Positions 23,530 through 34,917 of a stretch of 64,000 nucleotides of DNA are shown here, in pieces. The translations under genes were made by a program, and so were the position numbers. The notes below the pieces were generated by a model. That model was given only the letters and a program-made list of their open reading frames with translations, made no database searches and was not told where the DNA came from. The stretch is from Breviolum minutum Mf 1.05b.01 (Eukaryota > Sar > Dinophyceae > Suessiales > Symbiodiniaceae): contig DF239345.1 in NCBI GenBank assembly GCA_000507305.1, positions 115,897-179,896 on the forward strand, written 5' to 3'. Positions within the stretch are counted from its first letter, which is position 1. Each line of letters opens with the position of its first letter.

Positions 23530-24620
23530 CTGCAGGTGAAACACCAACCTGAACCACGAACTACCAGCATCCATTGACTGATCATATGGCCAAACCAAAA
23601 CACCAAAAAAAAAATGTAGAAATCTCAACCCCTGCATCCTTTTCTGGATATATTTTTCCATTTTGGAGCCGTTTTATTCTTATAAAAATAGCTCTCCACT
23701 CATCACTCTTGGTTTTAAGGGCCAACGAGGTGGCAATTTTGCTCCAGTGACCTTTTCGCGGTTCACGTTTCTGCCATCCACACCAGAATGATCACCACCT
23801 CAAGGAGGAAACAATGGGAAAGCAACTGCTACCATTGTGGTGAACCAAAAAACACATCTTTATAAAAACGGGTTGTAGATGTTTTTTTAAGGTATCCTGT
23901 ATCCCATAAAAGTTTCTTTTTTCCCTTGTTTGGTGGGTAGAATAATTGCGATGGCCTCAGTGCTCAAGCAGGAATGACCCCATGATAACATCATATTACA
24001 TTCAAATATCTTCAAAATACCTTTCTTGAGCAAGCATTTGGAGCCTGCAACAATCCCAAAACACCTTTCCAAAAGGTATGGTACCTTCAAGATTTGCTAT
24101 GTCTAAGAGTCTAGAATCATTCTGCTCACAAGTCATTGGTTAGAAATTGCCACAAAGGAGGCTTCATCAACTAGGACAGGCACCATGAAGGGACAACCAT
24201 CCTTCTGGTTTGTTTCAACTATATACAGCATAACCTCCGCCAAGCGATGGTAAAGAATTGGCAAGCAAATGCAAGCAGTTGATTGAGGGAAGCTTTACCA
24301 TTTTTGGGACCCGGTATTCTCATATGTAACGAAGTGCTGATTTTCAAAAGATTGGCTCACCTAGCATTCCGTCACTTTTGTTCACACCATCATGTTTAAA
24401 TTTCAGACACCCCCGGCTAAATCTATGGCATATTGCTTGAAATTACTGTGAAGTCACCCATTTCAAATAACATCCCGACTGGTAGGTCAAACTCCCCTAC
24501 TTTGAATCAACCAATCAGGGGCCCAAAAAAATCTTGTAAGCCTTCTGTGGAATCTTTGCAAGAGAAGTTGTACCACATGCCATTGGCTCCCAATTACCCT
24601 GCCTCTTGGTCGTCCCTTAC

Positions 24621-24696
24621 CGTCGATCATCATGGAACTTTTCACCAACTCGTCGTCAGAGGAAGAACTCCCTTCATCCCGATTCTCCCAGCGTTC
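24621..24696 (-). CDS. Candidate acidic/serine-rich exon
   Basis: 76 nt (25 codons + 1) between CTCATCAG|G and |GTAAGG (strong donor). Reads ERWENRDEGSSSSDDELVKS then SMMID; looks like a disordered linker. Confidence 0.6.
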
Positions 24697-25096
24697 CTGA
24701 TGAGAGAAATGAGTTTTGATGCCATGGTGATCAAAGAGAACTAGGCTAGAAAAAGAAATGAGTGGGTCAAAATGACTTCGGTGTTCAGGTAAAAGTGCTG
24801 GAAAGCATCTGAGAAAAAATGAATAATAGTGACAACATCAACTTGAAATAAATCTTGCACTCCTTCATTCTGGCCTGCCAACCAAACGAAAAAACAAAAT
24901 CAATGGGGTAGAAACTCTGATTAGTTTCGAGGTGTTTCTCCAAAGGATAGCAGCACACATTTGAAAAACATTGAAAAACGCATACCCTTATCACACACCA
25001 CCATAAACCTTAGCAATTGCCAAACCAAATTGGTTCCTGGGTTCCAGTTATTTATGGTTTCAGAAATTGGTCGTCCGCCAACAAGGGTAGACCAAC

Positions 25097-25211
25097 CTGA
25101 GAGGTTGAATGCCGCCGAGAGTCTCTGCGAGCCTGAGTTTCTTCCACCTGACCGTCCGTCGCATTTTCCGATCTGCGGAACTCCTTTTGCCCAGAGCTGT
25201 TGGTCGAGGAC
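25097..25211 (-). CDS. Candidate polar linker exon
   Basis: 115 nt (1 + 38 codons) between TTTTTCAG|G and |GTTGGT. Reads SSTNSSGQKEFRRSENATDG then QVEETQARRDSRRHSTSQ; probably disordered. An overlapping minus frame is also open but less coding-like. Confidence 0.55.
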
Positions 25212-25352
25212 CTGAAAAAAAACGTGGGTTTGATAGATAGATCTACATGTAAGCTTTTGCAAAAGCATGTAATATAAATATATATATATATATACATATA
25301 TAGCAATACATATACAGTATATTGTGCAAGATACATAGTAACATTACATAGC

Positions 25353-25448
25353 TACCCTCTGGTAAACTAACATAGCAATGGAAAACGGACCTTTGAAGAT
25401 GTATTTCCTATGGGATATTCCATTGCTATGTTAGTTTACCAGAGGGCA
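25353..25448. mobile_element. 96-bp TIR element, core family
   Basis: Left TACCCTCTGGTAAACTAACA then TAGCAATGGAA, with a near-perfect inverted copy ending CCAGAGGGCA; arms about 33 bp. About 95% like the arms of the copy at 10357. No coding capacity. Confidence 0.9.
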
Positions 25449-25890
25449 TGGCTATTTGTAGATAGAAATAAACATAAACTAAAACATCTACGAACAAAAT
25501 AGGCCCACTCCAATAACATGAGCATTCTGGAACCAATCAATCCATTCATGCATACAAAAATTGGGCAACTACATGGCAACCACTGGTGTGAGTAGTTAAG
25601 TTAAGTTTCTAACAATGCCTTGCAATGTAAATCCTAGTTCGTTCCAAACATGTCAAACATCCACACATGTGTGAGATACAAAAACTGGATGCTTCAAAGC
25701 TCAACAGAAATCGCCAAAGATGTGCTGGCTTTCAACAAAAATCGGAAGCTGACTGGTAACTTTAAATGCAAACCTTGCAGGGGTCAATGTGGCTTTCCAT
25801 CACTTTCTATCCAACATACCCCAAAACTCCACAACCATCCCAAAGTATCTTTCGGTATCCACATCCCCTTGACACCTTTTTTTTCACAGC

Positions 25891-26105
25891 CAAGTTTCTC
25901 TTCTGTAGCTTCTCCACTTTCCCCCGGCATCCCCAACATGGATGTTGCCTGTAGTGCCAGTGCCATACGTTTTTCACGTTCCTCCGGACTTAGGACCAGA
26001 TCATCAGCGACAAAGGTATCAGGGCCACTGCGAGCACGACCAAAAGCACCACCATGCAACGCTGAGACCTTGCGCTTGTGGTTTTTGCTTATTTCCTGAT
26101 CCGAC
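25891..26105 (-). CDS. Long candidate exon with possible GC donor
   Basis: 215 nt between CAACTGAG|G and |GCTGTG. Reads SDQEISKNHKRKVSALHGGA, then FGRARSGPDTFVADDLVLSP, EEREKRMALALQATSMLGMP and GESGEATEEKL. A basic start and a helical acidic middle. No GT donor fits the frame end, so a GC donor is proposed; GC donors are frequent in dinoflagellates. Product not recognised. Confidence 0.55.
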
Positions 26106-26293
26106 CTCAGTTGGCTTTGACTGAAATGACTGGAAACACGTAACATGGGTCAAGAGGGAAGACTTGAAAGCGTTGGTGTTGAACAATCAAGTGTTAAAGC
26201 GTGTCGTTGCCCAACAAGTACAAGACCGAAGAGTTCTGTGACAGAACTCACTCAAAATAATCAATTCTGCACAAGAAGACTCCATGAAATCAC

Positions 26294-26418
26294 CTCCCGC
26301 AAAAAAAACTGATACGTCCTAAGGTCAGCGCAGGTTTCATGTGGTTGTTTTTCCCGGGCACGCATATGCTTTCCCAGGTCATGGGACATGAACACAACCA
26401 CTTGATCATATATAACCC
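26294..26418 (-). CDS. Candidate exon, unknown protein
   Basis: Frame with GVIYDQVVVFMSHDLGKHMR, then AREKQPHETCADLRTYQFFL and RE before |GTGATT. The frame is open upstream to 26455 (ILHALMVDLK), so the acceptor is uncertain. Good globular composition; family not recognised. Confidence 0.55.
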
Positions 26419-26571
26419 CTTTGAGGTCCACCATGAGCGCATGCAAAATGGTCAAATATATGACATCTCAATAAATAGTTCAAATGTAATTCATGATAAA
26501 TTTAGAGTACTTGATGTACATGTGACATGATGCAAAATCACATTACCAACATCTTGGAAGGGAATATATAC

Positions 26572-26697
26572 TCATTTTTGATTTTTTCATCCACCAACCA
26601 TTCAGCCTCTTCCATCATTTGGAGGAACAGGTCTGTGCATCCGAGGTACTCATCTTCATCATCTTCATCGGATGTTTCTTCGCTACCTTCCTCAAAC
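26572..26697 (-). CDS. Candidate acidic exon
   Basis: 126 nt (1 + 41 codons + 2) between CACGACAG|G and |GTATAT. Reads FEEGSEETSDEDDEDEYLGC, then TDLFLQMMEEAEWLVDEKIK. An acidic patch followed by an amphipathic helix. The serine-rich plus frame here is its antisense shadow. Confidence 0.65.
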
Positions 26698-26739
26698 CTG
26701 TCGTGTCGTGACATGGTTGAAACTCATGGAGTTTGATGA

Positions 26740-28028
26740 AACACAATCGTACAGCTGGAAACTTGAGATTAATGTGGTTTTGTTAAAACATGCTTGAAAA
26801 TGTCACAAACGTATCAATAATATCAATATATAACAAATATGTACGGTATATTTCCCTACATTTCACATAAATGTGTGGCGAAATATACGTAAATATTCCA
26901 TACATCGAGCATGTGGGATATACAAAAATCATATATGTATATAACTAAAAAAAATATATACATATAAATATATATGCAAACAATGTGTCATTTGTACAAA
27001 AAAACATTTCATTTGGATACCTTTTATTTTTGTGACTAAATAACCTCATGGACCGGAAAGGAGTCCTTAAGGTTGATACCAAACAACCATTGGTTTCCCT
27101 ACTAAAAAGGATCAGCACTTGGGGTGGAGATTGGGGAAACCCACCATTTAAGGAAACACCCATTTTGCTTTGGGATGTTGTTTTGGGTGTTTTTTTTTCA
27201 AGATTTCCCAGGGAATGGAAAATCCCGTTCATATAAGGCTTGCAATTTATAGAACGGAGCAAAAAGCCATCCTTCACGACAGCATGGTTAAAGACAAACA
27301 CACACACACAGATCAAACAGCAGAAACAAAACAAACATATTATCCACTGAACATTGGAAAAAAAAAGATCTACCAATAACAATTAGGAAAAAAACCTGGC
27401 AGCCACATGAAAAGGGAACATTTATCAAATGAATATATACAGTATATGCTTTATTAAGTCCAGATCCTTTTCATCCAACAAGCATCCTTTTTCAATGGAC
27501 AATGGGCATTGGCCTCGTTTCCAGGCCTCCTGTCTCCTGGTGATGCATCGGGTCATGTAATGGTATGTGTAGCCACAGACCTAAGCATAGGCCTTGAGTC
27601 AACCTGAGAATCTTAGGAGAAAAACATGGCACCTTTTGCTGAATCATGGCACTCTATCTAGTGAATCTAGTGTAAACATAAAGTGCAAACATACACACTA
27701 GCGATGAAAATGGCAAAACAAAACTGGTGACAGTGAAGGGAACTATAGTGACTAAGACTACACAGTAGTGCAATCTAAATTCAAAGGCCTAAATGCTTCC
27801 AATCGAGTGAGCCTTTTGGAGCCTACTCCAGTCCTCGCAGCCACAAAACAACCGGCAAAACAAACAAACACATCATTCTAACCACAAAACCAGGATTGTA
27901 CTTCCCAAACCTAAGAAACCTGAAACAAGATTTTTGGGGCAACAAAAAGATCATTTCAAAAGGAAATCTTCCAAACCATGGAATTTTCAGGGTCCACACC
28001 TTACGACCTTCGAGGGAGTTTGGGTAAC
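26740..28028. other. No boundable exon
   Basis: AT-rich, with a (CA)n tract at 27298-27310. The minus frame near 27050-27180 (FPQSPPQVLI...) runs through sequence like the ends of the element at 13721 (AAATGGTGGGTTTCC), so it is treated as a diverged element remnant rather than a gene. Confidence 0.4.
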
Positions 28029-28129
28029 CTTTCCTTGAATCCCCGTCTCCTCATCGCCCTCGGGAACTCCCGACAATGCTCCAGTCTCCAGCAAAGTCTT
28101 CAAGGCCTTGGGGCCAAGCATTGGAACCC
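28029..28129 (-). CDS. Candidate exon, unknown protein
   Basis: 101 nt (2 + 33 codons) between TTTCCAG|G and |GTTACC. Reads VPMLGPKALKTLLETGALSG then VPEGDEETGIQGK. Product not recognised. Confidence 0.6.
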
Positions 28130-28631
28130 CTGGAAAACGAACATAGAACCTACAAAAAACGGTGATTTCCAATAGGATTCTCCTTTTCGAAGGGTCAATT
28201 TTCGGGTTCCACGTTTGTTTTTACTACATGGAAGATCTGATGAATCTTGCGAGATGCGTGTAAACAAAAAATCCAGTTGAATCCTCAACTAAAACAACAA
28301 ACCACAGGTAGCTTGGTTCAACTCTTTGGCTGCAATGGCCTGAGGGAAAAAAAGGGCGGTTGTATCAAGTTTTCATGGCACTGGGTTGATAATGAAACCG
28401 TTATTGGGTACACGAATAGCTTCCTCATCATCATGAATTTTGGAGCAAGCCCTATCCAACAATGAAGTGGTGTCGATTATCACATCCAGAATGTCAGGAT
28501 TCTTCCTAACCAGCACTACTTTCAACTTCTACATGACACATCTTGTCCTCACCTTTCCTAAATCACCTTCACATACCCAAACAAACTGGTACAACTTTTG
28601 ACCAAGAAACCTTGACTGGTAACTTCTTCAC

Positions 28632-28703
28632 CTGTTGCCATCGTTTCGGTGCTTGGCTTCCACGATCTTCCATGAACAAAAAGCTGGCGGCCTCCGGCGA
28701 TGA
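28632..28703 (-). CDS. Candidate exon, unknown protein
   Basis: 24 codons, phase 0, between CGCCAG|T and |GTGAAG. Reads SSPEAASFLFMEDRGSQAPK then RWQQ. Confidence 0.55.
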
Positions 28704-29383
28704 CTGGCGGGTTGATTTGACCAAACAAATATGCAAAATGGACCAAGCAAGTCTAGCATGGTCTAGGACAAGGTGTTGCTGGATAAAAAGCATTTAGCTA
28801 CTACCTAAGATGATACCCGTACTACATACCCTACACACCCCTACACTCTGGACAGACTTAGCCACAGGGTTTGGTGGGAATTTGAGAGACCCTTGGAGCA
28901 GCATCAAACTCCATGCTTCCCCATCAATAAGTGGTTTTTTCTCGTCTGTGGTACCAACATCACCTGACCTCAGGAGAAGGAAAAAAGAAACATCACATAA
29001 AAATCATGGTTTGAACAATTCTCCTGTTTCATCCTTTTTCAGGTTCTATATCAAATTTCGTGTTGGTAGACAAAGATTGCGCTTGGAAGTTCTTTCATCC
29101 CCTTCTTTGTGCCCCTGGAAGTATGGTCCGAAGCTGCAAGGGGAGCCTCAGAGTTCAACGAAGCATCTTTGTGAAACACAGTAATATCCATACAAGTCCT
29201 TTAAGATCTATAACTTTATTTGTAAAAAAAACAAGTTCTTGAACATTTCTCGCTTTGTCATGATCATCATCAGTAGCATCCCTTGATCTAAGAATAACAA
29301 AAAAGGAAAAATCCGCACAAAATTGCCATACACAAAAAAAAACAACAAACGACGTGTTCTCGATCTTCGTCGTCTCTTCCCAC

Positions 29384-29505
29384 CGTGTCTTTCAGGTTCA
29401 CTTCGAAGAAGTTCATCCAATGGTCCAAGGTGATTTCTAAAGATGCCTCACCAGTGGCAAGCCGCTTACGGGATCGGGATCTGAGTCGGTCTCCACTGTT
29501 GAACC
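29384..29505 (-). CDS. Candidate exon, unknown protein
   Basis: 122 nt (2 + 40 codons) between CACCAG|G and |GTGGGA. Reads FNSGDRLRSRSRKRLATGEA then SLEITLDHWMNFFEVNLKDT. The start overlaps one arm of the inverted repeat at 29483-29525. Product not recognised. Confidence 0.6.
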
Positions 29506-29525
29506 CTGGTGGTGGAGACCGACTC
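29483..29525. repeat. Perfect 14-bp inverted repeat across an acceptor site
   Basis: GAGTCGGTCTCCAC and its inverted copy separated by 15 bases. The proposed AG| acceptor of the exon at 29384-29505 lies in the loop. Confidence 0.8.
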
Positions 29526-30164
29526 AAGAAAGATTCCGAAAAAAAAATCATGGAATATCTTGAGGAGTCTCTTGTTGCAATATTAACATGTGGACAACTT
29601 GGTAGATCATTTTGAGCAAATGAGAGGACATGGGAAAAAAACATACGCTAAACATACGCTAGTACCATACCATCTTTCCGACAGGGGTCGATGGAAGGCC
29701 AATGGGTGAAGTATCGGGGCACCATGGGGCACCCCTTCTTCTTTCATGTCATCCGGCAAAAAAAAAGCAGCTGGAAGATGCTAGAGATTCCAGGTATGTA
29801 AATAAATGCGAAGATTGATTAAATGATTAAATCAATTTTGGAGTCCCTCAAGAAACTCAATACACCTGGAAATTCGGAAGGACATTTTTGTATGCCAGTT
29901 TTGGATCTTAGATGCAACAAACTATGTCCCATCTTGCATCATTTTCCTGGTCACTTCTGTTGTTCCTTCACCCACTTGGGTCCACGGTGCCCTTTGAGGT
30001 GGCCTTTAAAAGTGGCTTGGTAGCGTGGCAGTCCTTCTTATGATAATGAATACCCACCGGAAAAGTAACAAATCCTCTGGAAATCGATGATTGGAAGCTG
30101 AAATTCTCGTTCAAAAAAAAGTCCCCTGAAAAGGCGATCAAAGTTGGAGTTAATCACCAAACAT

Positions 30165-30289
30165 TTCAGGTATATACCTAAAATGGAGGTACTCACCTAT
30201 ATAAGCTGTATGGACACGGCTTATGCAAGCGAAAACCCACCCCCCAAAATAGCCTTATAAGTTTAGTATCTCCATTTAGGTACCTGAAA
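30165..30289. mobile_element. 125-bp TIR element starting at an exon edge
   Basis: Left TTTCAGGTATATACCTAAAA then TGGAGGTACT; right AGTATCTCCATTTAGGTACC then TGAAA. On the minus strand a coding-like frame (ATKIHEDFQ) ends at CTTTCAG|GTACCT, the last bases of this element, and TCCATTTTAG| lies in the other arm. Confidence 0.65.
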
Positions 30290-30367
30290 GTCTTCGTGGA
30301 TCTTCGTGGCATAATCAAATAACATCAAATAACTATAGTAAGTCTTCGCTAAACAACATTTTGCCAC

Positions 30368-30439
30368 CCAGGTAGCCTTGCCACCGGCCACTTGGCTGAT
30401 CTGTCGGAAAAGCTTCTTGTTGGGCAAGCCAACGACCAC
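30368..30439 (-). CDS. Candidate exon, unknown protein
   Basis: 24 codons, phase 0, between CTCACAAG|G and |GTGGCA. Reads VVVGLPNKKLFRQISQVAGG then KATW. A further frame (DYATKIHEDFQ) continues downstream to 30290 and may be a separate small exon. Confidence 0.55.
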
Positions 30440-30829
30440 CTTGTGAGAATGATTCAAGTGGAACAAAGCTTCCCATTTGAAGTGAAGTGAAGTACATAAT
30501 CCTAACCAAAGTCATGCAAATTCCTATGTCATATCGTCGTTGCTCATACATCTTGTCATGTGTTTGTGTTGGTTTTCTTGATTACGTCGTCCAACATGTT
30601 TTGTTTGTGTAAAGCGTTTCAAGAATGTGAGCCTTTTACCTGACGTCGTTAAGCTCTTTGAACATGGACGTGCCTAAAAAGAAACCTTCCCATGAACCAT
30701 TCTAACCCCATGGAAGACCCACCACAGTTGGCCCTGGCCACGTTCCCCATCTTGACCATTGATTTCCAGTTATGTTCCTTCAACCTCCTGGAAAACCAGG
30801 TTCCCCATTTCTCTCATGAACTTCATCAG

Positions 30830-31006
30830 GGATCCTTAAGGCCAGGTTAAGGATCAACCTGGCACCTTCCCTCAACCCACCACCAGCAACATGTGAAGCC
30901 TCAGTCTCTAAACGAATGGTAGCCAAGGTCGTTTGCCATTGACCACGGGTAACTTTGCCCTTGTGATTGTAGTCAAAATGGTTAAAGGCTCTCCTGAAGC
31001 GCGGGA
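30830..31006 (-). CDS. EF-hand-like exon
   Basis: Frame reading FPRFRRAFNHFDYNHKGKVT then RGQWQTTLATIRLETEA. FRRAFNHFDYNHKGKVT fits helix-loop of an EF hand (D, N and G at usual loop positions), although K replaces a usual ligand and the loop ends in Q instead of E, so calcium binding is doubtful. Acceptor TCTCCAG| is likely; the donor is not fixed. Possibly the same gene as the exon at 21.0 kb. Confidence 0.55.
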
Positions 31007-31444
31007 ACTGGAGAAATCCCTCCAAATGCTCCAAGGAGGTGATGATGAAACTCTTGAATCTAAGAGTAATTCTTTACCCAAAATCTCTCTTGATTGTTTG
31101 CAGGTGACCCAGGAAACAACACATTGTAAACTACAGTTACAGTATAATTAAGCAAACAAGCTACAACTAAAATCATTAGTGGATCACAATCGAACTGACT
31201 GATTTTTCCCATAAGATGCAAAGAATGATAAATCTAATGCATAATCAACTCGGTTACACCATCATCCACATCATTCATACTGTCAATGGCGACACATATA
31301 TCCGGATCATGGATTTTGGATTGAAAACTGACATGAACATGGTAAAAGAACCAAGGGTGTGCTAAGTGTGCTGATCAAATGGCTGATTCGCAGCATATAA
31401 TGCCTACAAATTCAATCTAGCTGAAAAAAGGACATCGTTTAGTC

Positions 31445-31600
31445 GGAAATCCGTTTTGAAGCCATCATTAGAGTCAGTTGAGTGGTTTGGTGGTTCTTAT
31501 CCCACTCAACCCAAGCGCTTCGGGCCCAAAATTGACAAGCATCTCCAATGAACCGAAGCGGTTCACCAAAATGGCCGCAAACCTTACCGCATGTTTCAAA
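31445..31600 (-). CDS. Coding-like segment, boundaries unclear
   Basis: Open frame with GEPLRFIGDACQFWARSAWV then EWDKNHQTTQLTL. Splice sites ambiguous. Confidence 0.35.
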
Positions 31601-31779
31601 AAATTGTTGGAAAAGAATCGATTTGCCATTGATTATCATCATGGAAAACTATAACTGATTAATTTGTGGAAATCTCAAGAATTTACTATCATGTTTGGAA
31701 ATCAATGGCAATGGACTTGTACGTAAAGAGTCTGATTTTGAGGACTCAAAGGGGCTGGTACAATAGCTCCAATATCTAC

Positions 31780-31862
31780 AAAAGTCATCCCATGAGCAGC
31801 TCCTCCTCGGCACATCCTGATTCTGTGAACGGATATGGGTTTCTGAGGATCAATCTTCGACA
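31780..31862 (-). CDS. Candidate exon, unknown protein
   Basis: 83 nt (2 + 27 codons) between GTTAAAG|T and |GTAGAT. Reads SKIDPQKPISVHRIRMCRGG then AAHGMTF. Product not recognised. Confidence 0.5.
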
Positions 31863-32301
31863 CTTTAACGACAAAACAATAGCAACCCAGAGGTCTTGCA
31901 TCAGGCGATGGATATTTTGAATGGATTCCTATTACCAAATGCCGAACAACTTATGGAAATTCGGTTTCTGGCGCCTAAGACTTTGAGGCGCATCTTGAAC
32001 TCAAAAGCCTTTTTCTGATGCTCAGTCGTTAGGTCCTTTTTAATTGTATTTTGCTTCTAAATGTCCGAGATGCAAAAACAACGATGTTGGTGAAATGTGT
32101 GTGTGTGTGTGTGTGTGTTTTTCTTTATCTGAACGGGGTGGAAGGAGGAGTTTCCCAAATTCGTGGGTATGTCGGCCCAAATCCTGCCCTCCCTCCACAA
32201 CAAATCATCAAGAAATAGCCGTTTTTGACAGCAGAACTTGAGAAAAACTTGCAAACAAAAATGAAAACAATTGGATTTCCCTCGCGCCAAGCAAACAAAA
32301 C

Positions 32302-32414
32302 TGCGCAAATTGGCCATTGTTCATTCTCTTTGAGAAATCCAAAAGGCGTTGATTCCAAGGCACTTGGGGACACCAGGCGGTAATCCTTGCCTTGGCAAAA
32401 AACGTATCCATATC
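32302..32414 (-). CDS. Candidate exon, frame undecided
   Basis: 113 nt between TTTCCAG|G and |GTTTTG. Two frames are open: DMDTFFAKARITAWCPQVPW... or a shifted one with KDYRLVSPSALESTPFGFLK. Product not recognised. Confidence 0.45.
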
Positions 32415-33335
32415 CTGGAAACAAACAAATAGAACTAACACAATATACACAACATACAGTAACATACATAAGTTGAGAGAAAATAAGTATATTTATATGT
32501 GTGGATATATACAAAAATAAATATGCACATATGCATAAATCTCTGTATATATATATATATATGTTTTTTTATACATAAAAAACATATACATACATGTTCT
32601 ATCTCTATACACCACGTCCAAAATCATCATTTGATTGTCCAGCCTTCAACCAGTTGCCAGTGATTCATCCTGCATGTCCGTGTGTCAAAACAATCCGCAA
32701 GTCCCGTACAACAAACAGCTGGAAGCCATGCCCAAGGGCCATTGGAACTATATAGTTGGACAATTTTTCACTGGAAAAATGGCAGCTGTGTGCTATACCA
32801 TCAAACCGACCATATGAATCTATGGCACTTGGGTAATTATGGGTCTATTTATAGTTCATGCAAGGTACCAAGAATGTTTTAGACATGAAAGAATTGTGAT
32901 TCACCTCAAACAAATGAAATGAAGATATTTCTTATCATTATCAACAATAGACTTGCAATCAATCCATCTGTAAATTTCCTGCACGTGTGAAAAATGCATC
33001 TACAATCATCTACATGTTGGTACGTCATTGCATCCAGCCAAGTGGCATAAACTGTTCATTTTCCTCTTCCTTCTCACTCTTTTCGTTTCGGATCTTCTCC
33101 CACAACTGCGCTGCCTGCAGGTCGATTTTTCTATAGCTGGATGCAACCATAGATTGACTGAGGGAAGCTACTTGGAGCTTGAAAATCTGTAGCTAATGCT
33201 CAAAAAAAATGGGGGATCATCCTAGGACTTGTAAGTGGCTAGGATCACCCCCATTTATAAGCCAGTTAGGTCATTTGGAAGGGGTCCCACAACCCGATCC
33301 TTAGGGCCTTACCATCACCATGATTACTAACCACT

Positions 33336-33440
33336 TACCCTCCGGTAAACAAACATAGCAATGGAACATCCCCATGTTCAATAGGAAATACATCTTCAAA
33401 TGGTGGATTTTCCATTGCTATGTTAGATTACCGGAGGGTA
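33336..33440. mobile_element. 105-bp TIR element, core family, at an exon edge
   Basis: Left TACCCTCCGGTAAACAAACA then TAGCAATGGAA; right copy ends CCGGAGGGTA. On the minus strand the exon at 33446 is followed by GTTGA and then directly by this element. Confidence 0.85.
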
Positions 33441-33445
33441 TCAAC

Positions 33446-33506
33446 TGGGATAATCCTCCAAGCACCACCCAACCTCTTCCACAGCTGGATCTTTGGGAGT
33501 TTCCGG
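33446..33506 (-). CDS. Candidate exon abutting a TIR element
   Basis: 61 nt (20 codons + 1) between ATGAAG|C and |GTTGAT. Reads PETPKDPAVEEVGWCLEDYP. The frame stops two codons after the donor, so splicing here is needed. Confidence 0.55.
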
Positions 33507-33609
33507 CTTCATGACAAATTGATTGAGGTCAAAGCCTTACATCTGCCAGGGTGGTTGAAACAAACAACCCATCTGATAAGTCAAAGTCAAATTGGAAATC
33601 TTGTCCAAA

Positions 33610-33714
33610 TACACCCTGGAAGATTAACATGGACCATAATCATGGAGGTTTGGAAGATCATTTTCCTTTTTAAATGTGTGATTTGTAGGTTCCATCTTCA
33701 TCTTCCAGGGTGTG
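33610..33714. mobile_element. 105-bp TIR element
   Basis: Left TACACCCTGGAAGATTAACA then TGGACC; right inverts to CACACCCTGGAAGATGAAGA then TGGAACC. Right end gives CATCTTCCAG|GG, acceptor-like. Confidence 0.65.
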
Positions 33715-34329
33715 GAGGTGAACATACAAAAATATTTGAACCCCCCACCTAGTAATTACATGTTGTTGGAATCCACAAATGGGGCGACAGAAATACATCA
33801 TTCCAAAGCGAAAATTGATTCAATAAACAAAAATCCATTCTGAAGTTGAATAGATCTTTCCGGAATTGTCAGTTCCTGCATGCTTGAGGCAGGTGCCTCT
33901 GAACCATGACTATGGGAGTCTTGCCAAATGCCTTTCTGAGACATGCTCAAAGGTCTTGGTACAATGGCCACTTATTAAGATATCCTTATACAACTGGGCA
34001 ACAAAAGTCCAAATGAAAATATCTGAAAGTCATCCTGGATGTTCTTAAACGGTTGGACAAGTAAACAAGTATTCACCACATGGTGCTTTGCTACCTGGAT
34101 TATCTTAAAAAATAAAAATAAACAAATTTGAGTCATGTAGAATAAGATTCGTATTGGAATGATAGGTTCTAGTCGATCAAAAGCACCTTATGGATCCTTG
34201 AGGCAGGTCACACATGATGATCGCAGCCTTGAAAGTATGGCGAACAACTACTACCATCATTTGTTGCACCAATCTCCACTATCTGAAATGTTTAGGCATT
34301 TGGAGGAGATTCTTCCATACTAAATTTAC

Positions 34330-34449
34330 ATTTTGGCTGTGAAGTTCTGTGATGACAAAAAGAACACGCAGAACATCATGTGTATGGGCCGGAGAAAAAA
34401 ATATGTTGCATCTTCGAGTTATTTGCCTGTCTCCAGAGTTATTTGCCAA
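34330..34449 (-). CDS. Candidate exon, unknown protein
   Basis: 40 codons, phase 0, between CACTGCAG|T and |GTAAAT. Reads LANNSGDRQITRRCNIFFSP then AHTHDVLRVLFVITELHSQN. One of the best-bounded exons; family not recognised. Confidence 0.65.
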
Positions 34450-34842
34450 CTGCAGTGGCCAAACCTCAAACGGTTCCATAGTGCATGAGATGCAAGGGAT
34501 GCATGGGCCTCTTTAAATGGCCCCTATGTATGCGCAGTAACATGTAAATAAATCACACATGTTAGAACGTGCTACTTAAAGCACTTTCCTGGGACTCATA
34601 AGGAAATGTCCATAAACATACATAAATTCACCTCATAGGAATTGTAACGACTTGCACAAGTATTTTCTGGAATGTGATCTCTATCTTGGATCATCTATAA
34701 TACTTCCCCAAACTTGAAAGGGCTTGGATTTCCGTGATTTCAATGGAGTCACTCGAATTACTTGTTGGGCTCCTGAAATTGACTGAAATCAAGGAGGATG
34801 GAAGACGCCGACACAATGATCCTCCCTCTTTGACAAAGCAAC

Positions 34843-34917
34843 CTTTATCTTCTTCTTCGTTGTCTGCTCCAGCTCCAAATTCAGTGGTTTTGGACTTGTT
34901 TGAGATCTTATACCAGC
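34843..34917 (-). CDS. Candidate polar exon
   Basis: 75 nt (2 + 24 codons + 1) between AAATCAG|G and |GTTGCT. Reads WYKISNKSKTTEFGAGADNE then EEDK. The open plus-strand frame over it is judged to be a shadow. Confidence 0.5.

Noticed and set aside
25650-26099. 149-codon plus-strand frame
   Set aside because: Mostly antisense of the minus exon at 25891-26105.
26945-27382. 145-codon minus frame
   Set aside because: Crosses element-derived and low-complexity sequence; no splice pair encloses a coding-like part.
32125-32514. 129-codon minus frame as one gene
   Set aside because: Spans a splice acceptor and AT-rich intron-like sequence; only the middle 113 nt is kept as an exon.
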